From Granulicella sapmiensis (GTDB lineage: Bacteria > Acidobacteriota > Terriglobia > Terriglobales > Acidobacteriaceae), in assembly GCA_026225395.1 (NCBI GenBank), contig JAMFSR010000009.1:1-64000 (forward strand): 64,000 nucleotides of DNA. Reading direction: 5' to 3'. This document shows positions 15,652-25,500 of the stretch, one piece after another. The notes under the pieces were generated by a model. That model was not told the DNA's origin, did not search any database, and saw only the letters and a list, made by a program, of their open reading frames with translations. Numbering within the stretch: the first letter of the stretch is position 1; every line of letters starts with the position of its first letter. The position numbers and the translations under genes are program-made.

Positions 15652-15848
15652 CATGGATAATACAATGAAAATTCATCTGCCGGTTTGAAGCTGCCTCAGC
15701 TTATCTTTTTACGTGGGCACAGGGACGGGGGAAAGTTTAGCTGACCGGACGTATAAAATGGGCTGGTCTTTACGGATTGAATGCGTACGCATGGAAGTGA
15801 GTGGCCCAAAGGGACGCGCTTTCCAGCGAGAAGAAAGAGTCACGGTTT

Positions 15849-16877
15849 ATGGCTGCTCCAAAGCTTTCTGATATTGCGAAGCGGGTAGGCGTCTCAGCGG
15901 CCGCTGTATCTCTTGCTCTCAACAAGGGTGAGACCACCCGTGTGGGGGCTGCGAAGCGGGCGGAGATTCTGCGCGTGGCCGAGGAGATGGGCTATTACCC
16001 GAATGAATTGGCAAAAGCGCTGGCCGAACGGAAAACGCGATTGCTGGGCCTCATGGTGCCGTTGCGGGATCCAATTTTCTTCAACCAGTTCATCGCTCAA
16101 GCACTGTCTGGTATTCAGAGCACGCTGATGCAGCGTGGGTATAACCTGCTGGTCTATTCGCCGTCCGGCAAGCCGGGCAGAGCGACGCGGGACCAGATTA
16201 TGGAGAGCCGATTCACCGATGGGCTGATCTTGATCAATACGCGATCGTGTACGGCGCAGGATGTGACCGATACGATCAATGAGTTGAATACGGCACAGAT
16301 CCGGTTCTCGATGATCAATTCGTACTATGGACGCGCGCCGATCAACTATGTGGGAGTGGACGATGCGAAATTGGGTGAGGCGGCTGCTGACTATCTGATC
16401 TCGAAGGGGCATCGCAAGATTGCGTTCTTAAGCGGGTCGGCTACGTTGCCGGTCCACGCTCAGTTGACGAAGGGACTGCAGCGTGGCCTGGCGAAGCATG
16501 GGTTGAGTCTTCCGCCGGCACGGGTAGGATGCACCCAGTATGACGGTGGGCGTGCTTTCAAGATTCTGGATGAGTGGTTTGCCAACCAGCGAAACAGACC
16601 TACGGCGATTTTTACCGCGGACGAGCAACTGTTGCTGCATCTGTATGACTATGTGGAGGCGCGTGGGATGTCTGTGCCGGACGATGTGTCGGTATTGGCT
16701 CGTGGAAATGTGGGATCTGGAGACCGCTTGCGGCCACGGCCGACATCGCTGGTAATCCCAACGTTTCGGATGGGGCAGTTGGCGACCGAGATGTTGATTG
16801 ATGCGATTGAGAAGCCTAAGGTTAAGCCGCAACGGGTTCTGCTGCCCTTTGAGCTTGTGGCGGGCTCAACCGCTTAA
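15849..16877 (+). CDS. LacI-family transcriptional regulator
   Basis: This 342-residue regulator has a DNA-binding helix-turn-helix at residues 5-25 (KLSDIAKRVGVSAAAVSLAL) followed by the hinge. A periplasmic-binding-protein-like sensor domain runs from ~60 (RLLGLMVPLRDPIFFNQFIA ... YVGVDDAKLGEAAADYL, then PTAIFTADEQLLLH). The start at 15849 is where the HTH begins; 16 upstream residues are open but unsupported. The family usually represses glycan genes until a sugar binds. The matching 14-bp palindromes around it make it the likely regulator of the 12-30 kb locus and perhaps of the GH3 gene at 53942. Confidence 0.93.
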   Translation: MAAPKLSDIAKRVGVSAAAVSLALNKGETTRVGAAKRAEILRVAEEMGYYPNELAKALAERKTRLLGLMVPLRDPIFFNQFIAQALSGIQSTLMQRGYNLLVYSPSGKPGRATRDQIMESRFTDGLILINTRSCTAQDVTDTINELNTAQIRFSMINSYYGRAPINYVGVDDAKLGEAAADYLISKGHRKIAFLSGSATLPVHAQLTKGLQRGLAKHGLSLPPARVGCTQYDGGRAFKILDEWFANQRNRPTAIFTADEQLLLHLYDYVEARGMSVPDDVSVLARGNVGSGDRLRPRPTSLVIPTFRMGQLATEMLIDAIEKPKVKPQRVLLPFELVAGSTA

Positions 16878-16920
16878 AGGCTGGTGGTCTATCGGGTTCC
16901 AGGCATATTATGTCCTTGGG

Positions 16921-16934
16921 ATTAATCGATTAAC
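16921..16934. promoter_or_regulatory. LacI-type operator before the GH2 gene
   Basis: ATTAATCGATTAAC contains the perfect 12-bp palindrome TTAATCGATTAA. A TATTAT (-10-like, 16906-16911) lies just upstream, so the site would cover the transcription start. Confidence 0.65.
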
Positions 16935-16983
16935 TCAAATGAATGCAAATCTCGATCGATTCGCCAGGAAAGGCTCAATCCGG

Positions 16984-18711
16984 ATGGCTCAGAACCTTTG
17001 GGGCAGCATGTGTATAGCACTCGCGGTGATGAGCGGAACGATGCCCTTGTTCGCGGCGACGACAATCGACCTCGACGGACCGGGATGGACGTTTCATGCA
17101 ACTCTCGATGAGATAACGCATGAAGTGAGCGTGCCGCATTGCTGGCCCGTGATGAAGGGGTATGAGAAGTACATTGGCGATGCCGTGTATGAGCGCAATT
17201 TCGAAGCTTCTGCTATCGAGCCGGGGAAGACGGTGAGGCTGCGGTTCGATGCGGTTTATTACAAGTCACGTGTCTGGTTGAACGGTCAGGACCTGGGGAG
17301 TCATGAAGGTGGGTATACCCCGTTTGAGTTTGATGTCACTCATGTGCTCAAGACAGGAACCAACCATTTGACGGTGGAGGTGGATAATACGCCCAACCTG
17401 ACGAGTATTCCGGCGATTGCTACGGCTGGACACGGCGGCCCAAATCAGCCTGCGTATGGAACGCTGAATGGTGAGGGGATCGTTGGGTGGATGCCCTATG
17501 GTGGCATCGTTCGGCCGGCCTCGCTGATCGTGAGCGACAGTGTGTATCTCGAGAACATGAAAGTGGATGCGAAGCCGGATCTGCAAGCTCGAACGGCGCA
17601 GATTACGGTTCGTGCAGTGGTGAAGAATGCCGGCAATAAGGAAACAAAAGCGGAGGTTTCAGGAAACATCGCTGGTCTGGTTGTGAAGCTTCCGCGCGTG
17701 AGCTTGCCCGCTGGTGGCGAACGAGAAGTGAGCTGGACGGGCACGTTCCGCGAGCCTCATCTCTGGAGCGTGCGCGATCCCTTTCTTTACGATGCAACGC
17801 TTGCTGTCGGCAATGAATCGCTTCACGCAAAGGTGGGAGTTAGAGAGATACGCGTGCAAGGGACGCAGCTCCTGCTGAATGGAAAGGCGGTGCATTTGTT
17901 CGGCGCCAATCGAGTGAGTGAGGATCCGGCGGAGGGGCTTCGCGAGTCTGCTGCGGTTGTGGACCGGGATTTGAGCGACATGCTGGCGGACAACATGAGA
18001 ATGATGCGCATCGCGCATTACCCGCAAGCGCCGGAGTTGTTGGACTTTGCCGATACACATGGAATGCTGATCATTGCGGAGGTGGGCAACTGGAACCTCG
18101 GTGCGTGGCAGATGGCCGATCCGCAAGTCCGCAAACTGTGGCAAGCGCAGATGCTGGAGATGATGAAGCAGGATTGGAACCACCCGTCGGTGATCGCCTG
18201 GAGTATGGGCAACGAGTTTGAATCGGCAACGCCGCAGGGGATTGCATGGACGCGGGATATGCGTGCCTACACGCTGGGACTAGACCAGACGCGACTGATT
18301 ACCTTTGCGAGCCGGTTCACGGGCTATCCGGAGGTAAAGACTGGAACGGACGAGGCGAGCCAGTATTCAGACTTTGTTTCGGTAAACATTTATGGCGACT
18401 ATGCGAAGCGGCTGGATCGTGTCCACGAGCTTTGGCCGGACAAGCCGGTCTTTATGACGGAGTTCGGTCATATGGGCGAACCGGGGTTACATGACCCAGA
18501 GCGGATCGCAGACATTACAGAAGCTGTAGACGCGATGAAGGCGAGATCATGGATGATTGGCGGGTCGCTTTGGACGTGGGCCGACTACCGCTCGCTGCAT
18601 AAGGGCACGCCGCCGGATGGAATCCGAAAGTGGGGAACGGTGACTTTTTCACGGGAGCATCGCGATAGCTGGATTGCGGTGCAAAAGCTATTTGCTACCG
18701 AGTTGCCGTAG
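16984..18711 (+). CDS. Secreted GH2 glycoside hydrolase (beta-galactosidase/glucuronidase type)
   Basis: This 575-residue protein has a signal peptide (ALAVMSGTMPLFAA), an N-terminal sugar-binding jelly roll (YERNFEAS, then YYKSRVWLNGQDLGSHEGGY), an Ig-like middle domain, and a TIM barrel with acid/base E411 (WSMGNEFES) and nucleophile E493 (VFMTEFGHMG). GH2 enzymes release beta-linked galactose, glucuronic acid or mannose; which one is undecided, though the neighbouring GH31/GH97 and ACS transporter point to galactose or uronate residues. The start at 16984 was chosen for the signal peptide and AGGAAAGG upstream; ATG 16939 is possible. Its 3' end overlaps the convergent MFS gene by 17 bp. 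Confidence 0.9.
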   Translation: MAQNLWGSMCIALAVMSGTMPLFAATTIDLDGPGWTFHATLDEITHEVSVPHCWPVMKGYEKYIGDAVYERNFEASAIEPGKTVRLRFDAVYYKSRVWLNGQDLGSHEGGYTPFEFDVTHVLKTGTNHLTVEVDNTPNLTSIPAIATAGHGGPNQPAYGTLNGEGIVGWMPYGGIVRPASLIVSDSVYLENMKVDAKPDLQARTAQITVRAVVKNAGNKETKAEVSGNIAGLVVKLPRVSLPAGGEREVSWTGTFREPHLWSVRDPFLYDATLAVGNESLHAKVGVREIRVQGTQLLLNGKAVHLFGANRVSEDPAEGLRESAAVVDRDLSDMLADNMRMMRIAHYPQAPELLDFADTHGMLIIAEVGNWNLGAWQMADPQVRKLWQAQMLEMMKQDWNHPSVIAWSMGNEFESATPQGIAWTRDMRAYTLGLDQTRLITFASRFTGYPEVKTGTDEASQYSDFVSVNIYGDYAKRLDRVHELWPDKPVFMTEFGHMGEPGLHDPERIADITEAVDAMKARSWMIGGSLWTWADYRSLHKGTPPDGIRKWGTVTFSREHRDSWIAVQKLFATELP

Positions 18712-19948
18712 GCGCCGCTGCGACTGTTATTTCCGGCATCGTTCGTGGGACGTCGGCGAAAGCTTTCCAAAGTATGGCGATGGCCAGCGGGTGCAGCACA
18801 GCCATGATGAAGAAGACGGGCTTATATCCCTGGTGCATGACGAAGTAGCCGATGATCTCACTGGAGACCATGCCGCCAAAACCGCTGCCTGCGGCGACAA
18901 GGCCCGCGGCTTTGCCGACCTGGCTGGGTGGGAAGAGCTCCACGATGGTGGAGGTGAGATTGACGAGCCATGCCATATGAGCCAAGGCAATGATGGAAGC
19001 GAACGCTATGGCAAGGGCAGCGGACGGGACAAGACCCGCGAGCGGGCTTAGTGGAACAAGGATGGCAGCGAGAAGCATCACGCGACGATACGCGAACCCG
19101 GCAGGTGTGCCTTTGCGAATGAGGTGGCCTGACAGGAGACCGCCGAGCAGCGTACCGATTCCGGCCGCCAGGTAGACAATCCATCCGACACGGGCAAGTT
19201 GCTGGAGCGAGAGGTGACGGGTGGTCAACAAATACTTGGGAAACCAAAAAAGATAGAAGTACCAAACGGGATCGGTGAGACCGCGAGCGATCATCAGCTG
19301 CCACGTCTTGCCGCGCGACAAAACTTCGCGCATTACACCGGCAGAAGCTGGTGGGGAGCGAACATCATTAACCCTATAGTCGAAGAACCAAAATGGGAGC
19401 CAAATAAGGCCGGCGGCGCCATCAATGAGGAAGACGGCTTTCCAAGGGAGGTGGGCCGTAATGGCGGCGATAACCGGGATGGCAATGACGGCGCCAACCG
19501 TCGCGCCCATGGTGTATATGCCGATGGCAAGACCGCGGCGAGGACGGTCAAACGTTTCGCCGACAGCCTTTGGCGCCGCAACCCATAGGCCGGGCTCTCC
19601 AAGGCCAAGACAGAAGCGAGCCAGGGAGAGCTGGAAGGTGGACGTGGCGAATGCCGTGGCGGCTTCAGCAAGGGACCACCAACCGACGAACAGCGCCATG
19701 CTGCGGCGCGTGCCGAGGGCATCGCTGATGAACCCGGAGAGCGCGTAGGCAAAGGCCGATGCGAGAAGAAATAAGCTGATGACGTGGGCGTAGCCCTGGT
19801 CGGAGAGATGAAGTTCCTGCTGGAAGCGTGGCGCAACAACCGAAAGACTTTGTCGATCGAAGTAGTTGATCAGCGCGACTACAAAGAGCAGAGCGACGAC
19901 AAGCCAGGGGCGTCGCGACGCTCTGATGGTGGGCTGATCGTGCTGCAT
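18695..19948 (-). CDS. MFS transporter, ACS (hexuronate/anion) family
   Basis: About 417 residues with twelve predicted membrane segments. VALINYFDRQSLSVVAP in the first segment is the typical start of ACS-family transporters such as ExuT. Further MFS features are GFISDALGTRRSM in loop 2-3 and LARFCLGLGEPGLWVAAPKA in segment 4. The family co-transports sugar acids with protons across the inner membrane. It lies 39 bp behind the FAD oxidoreductase on the same strand, so it is probably in one operon. The start is uncertain: ATG 19948 or an upstream TTG at 19963. Confidence 0.88.
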   Translation of the reverse strand: MQHDQPTIRASRRPWLVVALLFVVALINYFDRQSLSVVAPRFQQELHLSDQGYAHVISLFLLASAFAYALSGFISDALGTRRSMALFVGWWSLAEAATAFATSTFQLSLARFCLGLGEPGLWVAAPKAVGETFDRPRRGLAIGIYTMGATVGAVIAIPVIAAITAHLPWKAVFLIDGAAGLIWLPFWFFDYRVNDVRSPPASAGVMREVLSRGKTWQLMIARGLTDPVWYFYLFWFPKYLLTTRHLSLQQLARVGWIVYLAAGIGTLLGGLLSGHLIRKGTPAGFAYRRVMLLAAILVPLSPLAGLVPSAALAIAFASIIALAHMAWLVNLTSTIVELFPPSQVGKAAGLVAAGSGFGGMVSSEIIGYFVMHQGYKPVFFIMAVLHPLAIAILWKAFADVPRTMPEITVAAAPTATR

Positions 19949-19987
19949 GTCTTCAGTCGGCAAAGCGTGCCTTAGCGAACGGAGATC

Positions 19988-22246
19988 TCAATAGCACCGG
20001 ACTTCAAAGATAGCTGGAGGTGCGGCGCCGTGGGAAAGAATCTGGATAGAGATGCTCGAGGTGGTCACCGGGTTTGAGAGCTTCAATATGCGGCGAGTCT
20101 GATGATTTTCGAGGATTTCAGCGAGGACCAGGGTATCGTCGGCGAGGATGCGGTATGAGGTGATACAGCCGGGCATGATGCGCTCCGGGTGTGAGAGGAG
20201 CACCGATTCCATTGGATGGTCGAAGTCGGTGTCGAAGACGATCTCGATGCGGTCAAGGGTCTCGGGTTTGTCCCATGAGAGCCGCAAAGTCGGATTCGGA
20301 TCCGATGCTTCTGGTGCCCATGCATTGGTGCCCTGCCACGGCCGAGCAAAGCCGTTGATCACATTGGACGGAGAGTATGGCTGGAGCGGAGGAGAGAACC
20401 GAGCTGCAAGATTTCGCGCGGCAGGGCGCCGGTCCGGGAGCCAGAAAGCGAATGTGTCGACGCCGGATCCTTCAGGAGGCGACTGTATAGCGCTCTTCGC
20501 CACAGACGAGTTCATTTTCTGAGAGAGCGTAAGAATGCCGGGAAGCTGTGCGGTGCTTTGATGGAACGTAACCCCGGAGACGGAAGGAAGAATGACGAAG
20601 ACATGCAGGGGCTCTTCCAGGGAGTATTGGAAGTCGAGCTTTAGAGCCTTCGCCTTTCCCGTTTCTACGGGCGCATCGACTGAAGCCAGTAGTATGTCTG
20701 GAGTGGCGTTGCCCGGTCGTGAGGAGCGCCACAGTTCCGCGCGCTGTGTTGTGGACCTGATGGAATCCACGCAAAGCGTGATCACCGGCACTGCACCTGC
20801 CGGCAAAGGAAGAAGAAGTGCATGGGAAATGTCAGACGAAGTTAGCTCGCCGCTCGAGGGCAGATCTGAAACGTGCAATGTTGTGGAGGCAGAGACGTCT
20901 GCGCGTTGGGCGAGGTCCTTGTGGTGGTGCCCAGCTACTCCGGGAATGTGCTGTCCGGAACGCAACAGATTTTGCTGCAAGCGTTGCATCCGCGCGGCAT
21001 CGACGAGGTCGCGAGGAAGCAATTGGCTTTCGAGGCACTGCGCGGCGGCAACGCCGACAGCTTGTCCGTTATGAGCGCAGGTGGCCATCACTCGCGTGGA
21101 ACCAAAGGCGATGTGTGTAGCACTGATGAGGCGGCCGGTAAGAAAAAGATTTCTTATGTTTCGGCTGTACATGGCGCGATAGGGAATTTGATATACCCCT
21201 TTGGCGTGCCATTGCGTACACCCGGGTTGAGCGCTGAATACGCCATCGGCGGGATGAAGATCGATGGCCCAGCCACCGAAGGACACGGCATCAGCATGTG
21301 TTGCCTGGTTGACGACATCATTCTGCGTGAGAATGATATCGCCTATGAAGCGGCGGCTCTCCCGCTTTCCTGGAATGGTCCCCATCCACTCGAGGGTGAG
21401 GTTTTCAGAGCCCGGGAAGTTACCAGAGTTCTTGATATAGTTCCATACTCCATACGCAACACGCCAAAGCTCCCATTTGATCTCCTCGGTTTGGAGCACG
21501 GTGTCCAAATTGCCGCCGTACTCCAACCACCATAGGCGGCAGCCGGTATCGGAGACGCGCAGTTCGCGGAATCTCGGAATCGTTGTGATGTCGTTCAGAG
21601 CGAAGGCAGGTGGAACATAGGTGACAGGCCGGCCAGTATCGCGAGTGTAGAAGTACAGGGAGTGTCCAAGGAGCTCGTTGGTCTCTTCAGGGCCGGCAAG
21701 AGGCTCGTTGAACTCGGAGGCGGCTTCAGCGCCCATGCGGAAATCTGCTCCGGCAAGAAATCCGAGAATACCGTCTCCGGAAGCGTCCACAAAGAGAGGA
21801 GCGTCGAACAGGTAGAGAGTCTGGTTCTGACTGCAAAAGGCCATTACGCTGCGGATGCGGTCGTCATCGGTCATCTGAAGTTCATGGACTGCCGTATTGA
21901 GCACGAGAGTGATGCCCGGCTCCAGAGTGACAAGTTCAAGAAGGATGGAGTCGAAGATGATTGGGTTGCCTTCGGGGTTTCGCCACATGTTCTCGACCAA
22001 GATTTCGTCGATCACACCACCCTCGCGCGCCCAGCGATTGTTGTTGCCCATATGTGATGTGGCGCCAAGGACCCAGAGCCGCACTTCGCTCGAAGAGTTG
22101 CCCCCAAGAACAGGGCGATCCTGGACCAGGGTTACCCGAAGACCCTGACGCGCGGCAGTGATCGCACAGCAAACGCCTGAAAGCCCCCCACCCACTACAA
22201 CCAGGTCGCTTGTTCGATGTTCTTCGTGTAACGATCTCACGTTCAT
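19988..22246 (-). CDS. FAD-dependent oxidoreductase with C-terminal discoidin-like domain
   Basis: This protein of about 752 residues has a dinucleotide-binding site near the start (DLVVVGGGLSGVCCAITAA), then VTLVQDRPVLGGNSSSEVR and an NxxG-type loop, matching the FAD_oxidored (PF12831) family. GDGILGFLAGADFRMG and later LFLTGRLISATHIAFGSTRV are conserved FAD contacts. The last ~150 residues (SNVINGFARPWQGTNAW, then RIEIVFDTDFDHP) look like a galactose-binding-like module. No signal peptide is visible. Members occur in sugar-degradation loci with unproven reactions. The start at 22246 (or GTG 22255) has GTGGAG just upstream. It heads an operon with the MFS gene. Confidence 0.85.
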   Translation of the reverse strand: MNVRSLHEEHRTSDLVVVGGGLSGVCCAITAARQGLRVTLVQDRPVLGGNSSSEVRLWVLGATSHMGNNNRWAREGGVIDEILVENMWRNPEGNPIIFDSILLELVTLEPGITLVLNTAVHELQMTDDDRIRSVMAFCSQNQTLYLFDAPLFVDASGDGILGFLAGADFRMGAEAASEFNEPLAGPEETNELLGHSLYFYTRDTGRPVTYVPPAFALNDITTIPRFRELRVSDTGCRLWWLEYGGNLDTVLQTEEIKWELWRVAYGVWNYIKNSGNFPGSENLTLEWMGTIPGKRESRRFIGDIILTQNDVVNQATHADAVSFGGWAIDLHPADGVFSAQPGCTQWHAKGVYQIPYRAMYSRNIRNLFLTGRLISATHIAFGSTRVMATCAHNGQAVGVAAAQCLESQLLPRDLVDAARMQRLQQNLLRSGQHIPGVAGHHHKDLAQRADVSASTTLHVSDLPSSGELTSSDISHALLLPLPAGAVPVITLCVDSIRSTTQRAELWRSSRPGNATPDILLASVDAPVETGKAKALKLDFQYSLEEPLHVFVILPSVSGVTFHQSTAQLPGILTLSQKMNSSVAKSAIQSPPEGSGVDTFAFWLPDRRPAARNLAARFSPPLQPYSPSNVINGFARPWQGTNAWAPEASDPNPTLRLSWDKPETLDRIEIVFDTDFDHPMESVLLSHPERIMPGCITSYRILADDTLVLAEILENHQTRRILKLSNPVTTSSISIQILSHGAAPPAIFEVRCY

Positions 22247-22281
22247 ATACTCCACGGACGCTTCAAATGTTGAGTAAAAAC

Positions 22282-22390
22282 GTCAACGCTATAACAGATA
22301 GGCGATACAGGCCGGATCAAATGATAAAAATGGTTATGAGTAACCCAACAAGGCATCAACTGCACAGAGCCTAAATGTTAAGCGGTAAAC
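22282..22390. promoter_or_regulatory. Operator-like sites before the FAD oxidoreductase gene
   Basis: GTTAAGCGGTAAAC (22377-22390) matches the locus consensus at 11 of 14 positions. GTCAACGCTATAAC (22282-22295) keeps only the outer half-sites. Both lie in the 350-bp divergent region shared with the TonB receptor gene. Confidence 0.5.
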
Positions 22391-22478
22391 TTGTCCAGCA
22401 CCCAGAGTGGTTCTACTGAATCCGCCTTACGGTTCGATTGACATGGATTGACTTTCCGACGTTTTGAAAATAATTGAG

Positions 22479-22517
22479 ATTAAGCGATTGACAATTGGTC
22501 TTTAGGCTTCGTAGTAT
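22479..22517 (+). promoter_or_regulatory. Promoter of the TonB receptor operon with overlapping operator
   Basis: -35 TTGACA (22488-22493), an 18-bp spacer and -10 TAGTAT (22512-22517). The operator ATTAAGCGATTGAC (22479-22492) ends inside the -35 box, the same geometry as at the GH16 promoter at 14702. Confidence 0.7.
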
Positions 22518-22567
22518 TCTCTCGATTCCGAAATGCCCAGAAGAACAGCCTTATCCAGCCATGCTGA

Positions 22568-22581
22568 GTTAAGCGCTTGAC
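22568..22581. promoter_or_regulatory. LacI-type operator in the leader of the TonB receptor gene
   Basis: GTTAAGCGCTTGAC is the most symmetric copy, with AAGCGCTT at the centre. It lies 89 bp downstream of the promoter copy and just before the ribosome binding site (GGAG at 22584). Confidence 0.7.
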
Positions 22582-22598
22582 TTGGAGAATTGATAATA

Positions 22599-25500
22599 AT
22601 GACTATTTCGCCTTCCGGAACTAACCTTTCGACTGTGGACTGCCAACGCAAACCGACCTTCCGGATTCATCTTGCGATTCTCGTGCTGCTGAGCCTGTGC
22701 GTCGGACCCCGGATCGCAATAGCGCAGCAAGACGTCGGCTTCATCGTCGGGACGGTCACGGATCCGACCGGCGGCGCTGTACCCTCCGCCAAGGTTCACA
22801 TCGTGAACACCGGTACCGGCATCGCACAGGATCTTGTCACCAATGAGAGTGGCTACTACCGCTCCGAACCGCTGACTCCCGGAACATACACCACGGTTGT
22901 GGAGATGAAAGGCTTTTCGAGTGCCACCACGAAAGGCCTGATCGTGGATGCCGCCGCGAATGTGACGGCCAACGTGAAATTGGAGTTAGGCAGCGTTTCG
23001 ACAAGTGTCACAGTGGATGCGACCCCTCCGTCTCTCGATGCCGTGGATGCGCAGATCGGCAATACAGTGGATACACGAGCGGCCGAGCAGTTGCCGGTAA
23101 ATGGGCGCAGCGTGCTGGCGCTGGCCACGCTAAGCCCGGGCGTTGAATCGGCGGTTGGGGCAACGAGTGAAGGCTTTACGAATCGTGGAACGCAGGCTTC
23201 AGCCATACGAATTTCCGGTGGTGTTCCGGGTGGAAACAACAATCTTCTTGATGGTGTCACTAACCTGCAGAACTATCTGGGCGAAGTCGCTATCAATGTA
23301 AAGTCGGATTCGGTGCAGGAATTTCGAATTATGACCGGTGTTATTCCCGCCCAGTTCGGTTACACCTCTGGCGGCGTTATCAACGTGATCACCCTTTCGG
23401 GCGGCAACAAATTTCACGGATCGCTCTACGAGTTTTTCCGCAATGATGCACTGGATGCGGTGGTTGCGTTTCCGAAGCCCGCGTTCGGAAAGCCGGAGAC
23501 GCGTTTCAACAACTTTGGCGGGACCATTGGCGGCCCCATCAAACACGATAAGGCCTTCTTCTTTGGGAACTTCGAAGAGTACCGCTATGTGAGCGACGCT
23601 CCATTCTATTCGAGTGTGCCAACTGTCCTGGAGCGCGGAGGGAATTTCGGCGATCTGGGACAGGTGATCGGCGGCGTATGTACGACTGTGCCGATCTATG
23701 ACCCTGCGACCGGTTCTTCAACAACACCGCGCACCCAGTTCCCTGGCAACGCTATTTTGCCCACGAGAATTGATAAGGTAGCTCTGGCTTACCAGAACGC
23801 GTTCTATCCAAGCCCGAACAACACGACCGGTTCGTATAACTCCTGTACGCATGCGAATAACTACATTGCCATTCCGAAGATCGTTTCGAACGAGAGACAG
23901 GGTTTGGGAAGGGTAGATTACATGCTGTCGCCCAAGGACAGCCTCTTCGCGCGCTTTGGATATTATTTCAACTTCACCAATAACGGCTCGGGCTATGGGC
24001 CACTCTACTATCGCAATGACTCGCTGCAAAATTACGATGCTGTCCTTTCAGAGACACATACATTTTCGCCGTCGCTTTTGAACGATGTGCGCGTTGCTGT
24101 ATTGCGCTCTGATTTTCCGTTCGTAGGATCCACCACGAATCAGAATTATGCGGCACAGCTTGGATTCGCCAACGACACATCCATCGTTGCGCCAATCTTC
24201 ACCAATGGTCTTTCAACGATCAACGGTGTTGTTGGATTTCGCGCTTCCACAACGATCGAGTTGGTGGACGACGTTACGAAAACCCTTGGAGCGCAGACGA
24301 TCCGTTTTGGTTTCGACGGAAGGTTTACCGAAGGCTATAACAATCAGTCCAACGGAGCAGGCTCGAATGTTACCTTTAGTGCGAATCAAACAGCCGCCGG
24401 CACGAATGCCGCGGTGACCGCGGGGACGGGAAATCAGTATGCGAGCTTTCTGGCTGGGGCGCCCAGTACCGCGTTTGTGCAGCTATCGAACGGCATTGCT
24501 TATCGAAAAGAACAGTATGCGGCTTACATTCAGGACGATTGGCATGCCACACAACGGTTGACGGTCAACGCTGGACTTCGCTATGACTACCAGGCGCAAC
24601 CGACGGAGAAGCATAACGGGATCGACAATTTCGATATCACCCGTATTAATTCTTTGAACGGCTACCTGGGTTCTGTTCGCTATGCCGGAGTGAACGGTGA
24701 GGGGCGCAATTTCGCGAAGGAGAACTTCGCTGATTTCGGTCCGAGAATTGGTTTTGCGCTTGTGCTAACCAATGACAATAAGACTGTCCTGCGTGGTGGA
24801 TTCGCAATTTACTATCCGACAACGGCACAGGCCTCTTATGATGCTTCTGCCGGAAACACAAACGGATTCGGAACGCTGACAACGACGTATGCTGCGACCA
24901 CGGCGGACGGGCCTGCGTTCACGCTTCAAAACGGCCTACCATTCGCTCCCTCGCTTCCTCTGGGAGCGGCGGGCGGGCAGAATGCGTTTCTTGGGCAGAG
25001 CGGATATTATGTGCAGCCGAGTGCAAAGGACCCGCAGTCGCAACAGTCTACGCTGACCCTGTCGCGTGAGCTTCCATATGATTTAGTGCTTGATGTGTCC
25101 TATCTGGGCAATCATGGAACTCACTTCCTTTTGCCCGCCTACAACTTCGACACGCTGGACCCACAGTACTTCAGCCTTGGAACTGCTTATCTGAATACCT
25201 CAGTGGCGAACCCCTATGCGGGCATTGTTCCGGGAGCATTGGGGGCTGCAACGATTACACGTGCCAACCTGATGAAGCCGTATCCCTACATGCAGAATGT
25301 GTATGCCAGCTATCCGCGTGGCGGCCATTTCGATGGCAATTATCTCTATGTCTCGGTTCAGCGGCGCGCGGCGCGTGGTCTGCAGGTATTGGGCGCGTAC
25401 ACCTACGGAAAGTTGATGAGCCTTCCCATCTATACCGATATCGCGACGACTTCGGGTATTACCCAGACGGGAACAGGGTTCCAGAACCCACGTAATTTTG

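Noticed and set aside
22282..22295. A further strong LacI operator before the FAD gene
   Set aside because: Only the outer half-sites fit (9 of 14); listed as weak together with the 22377 site and not counted as firm.
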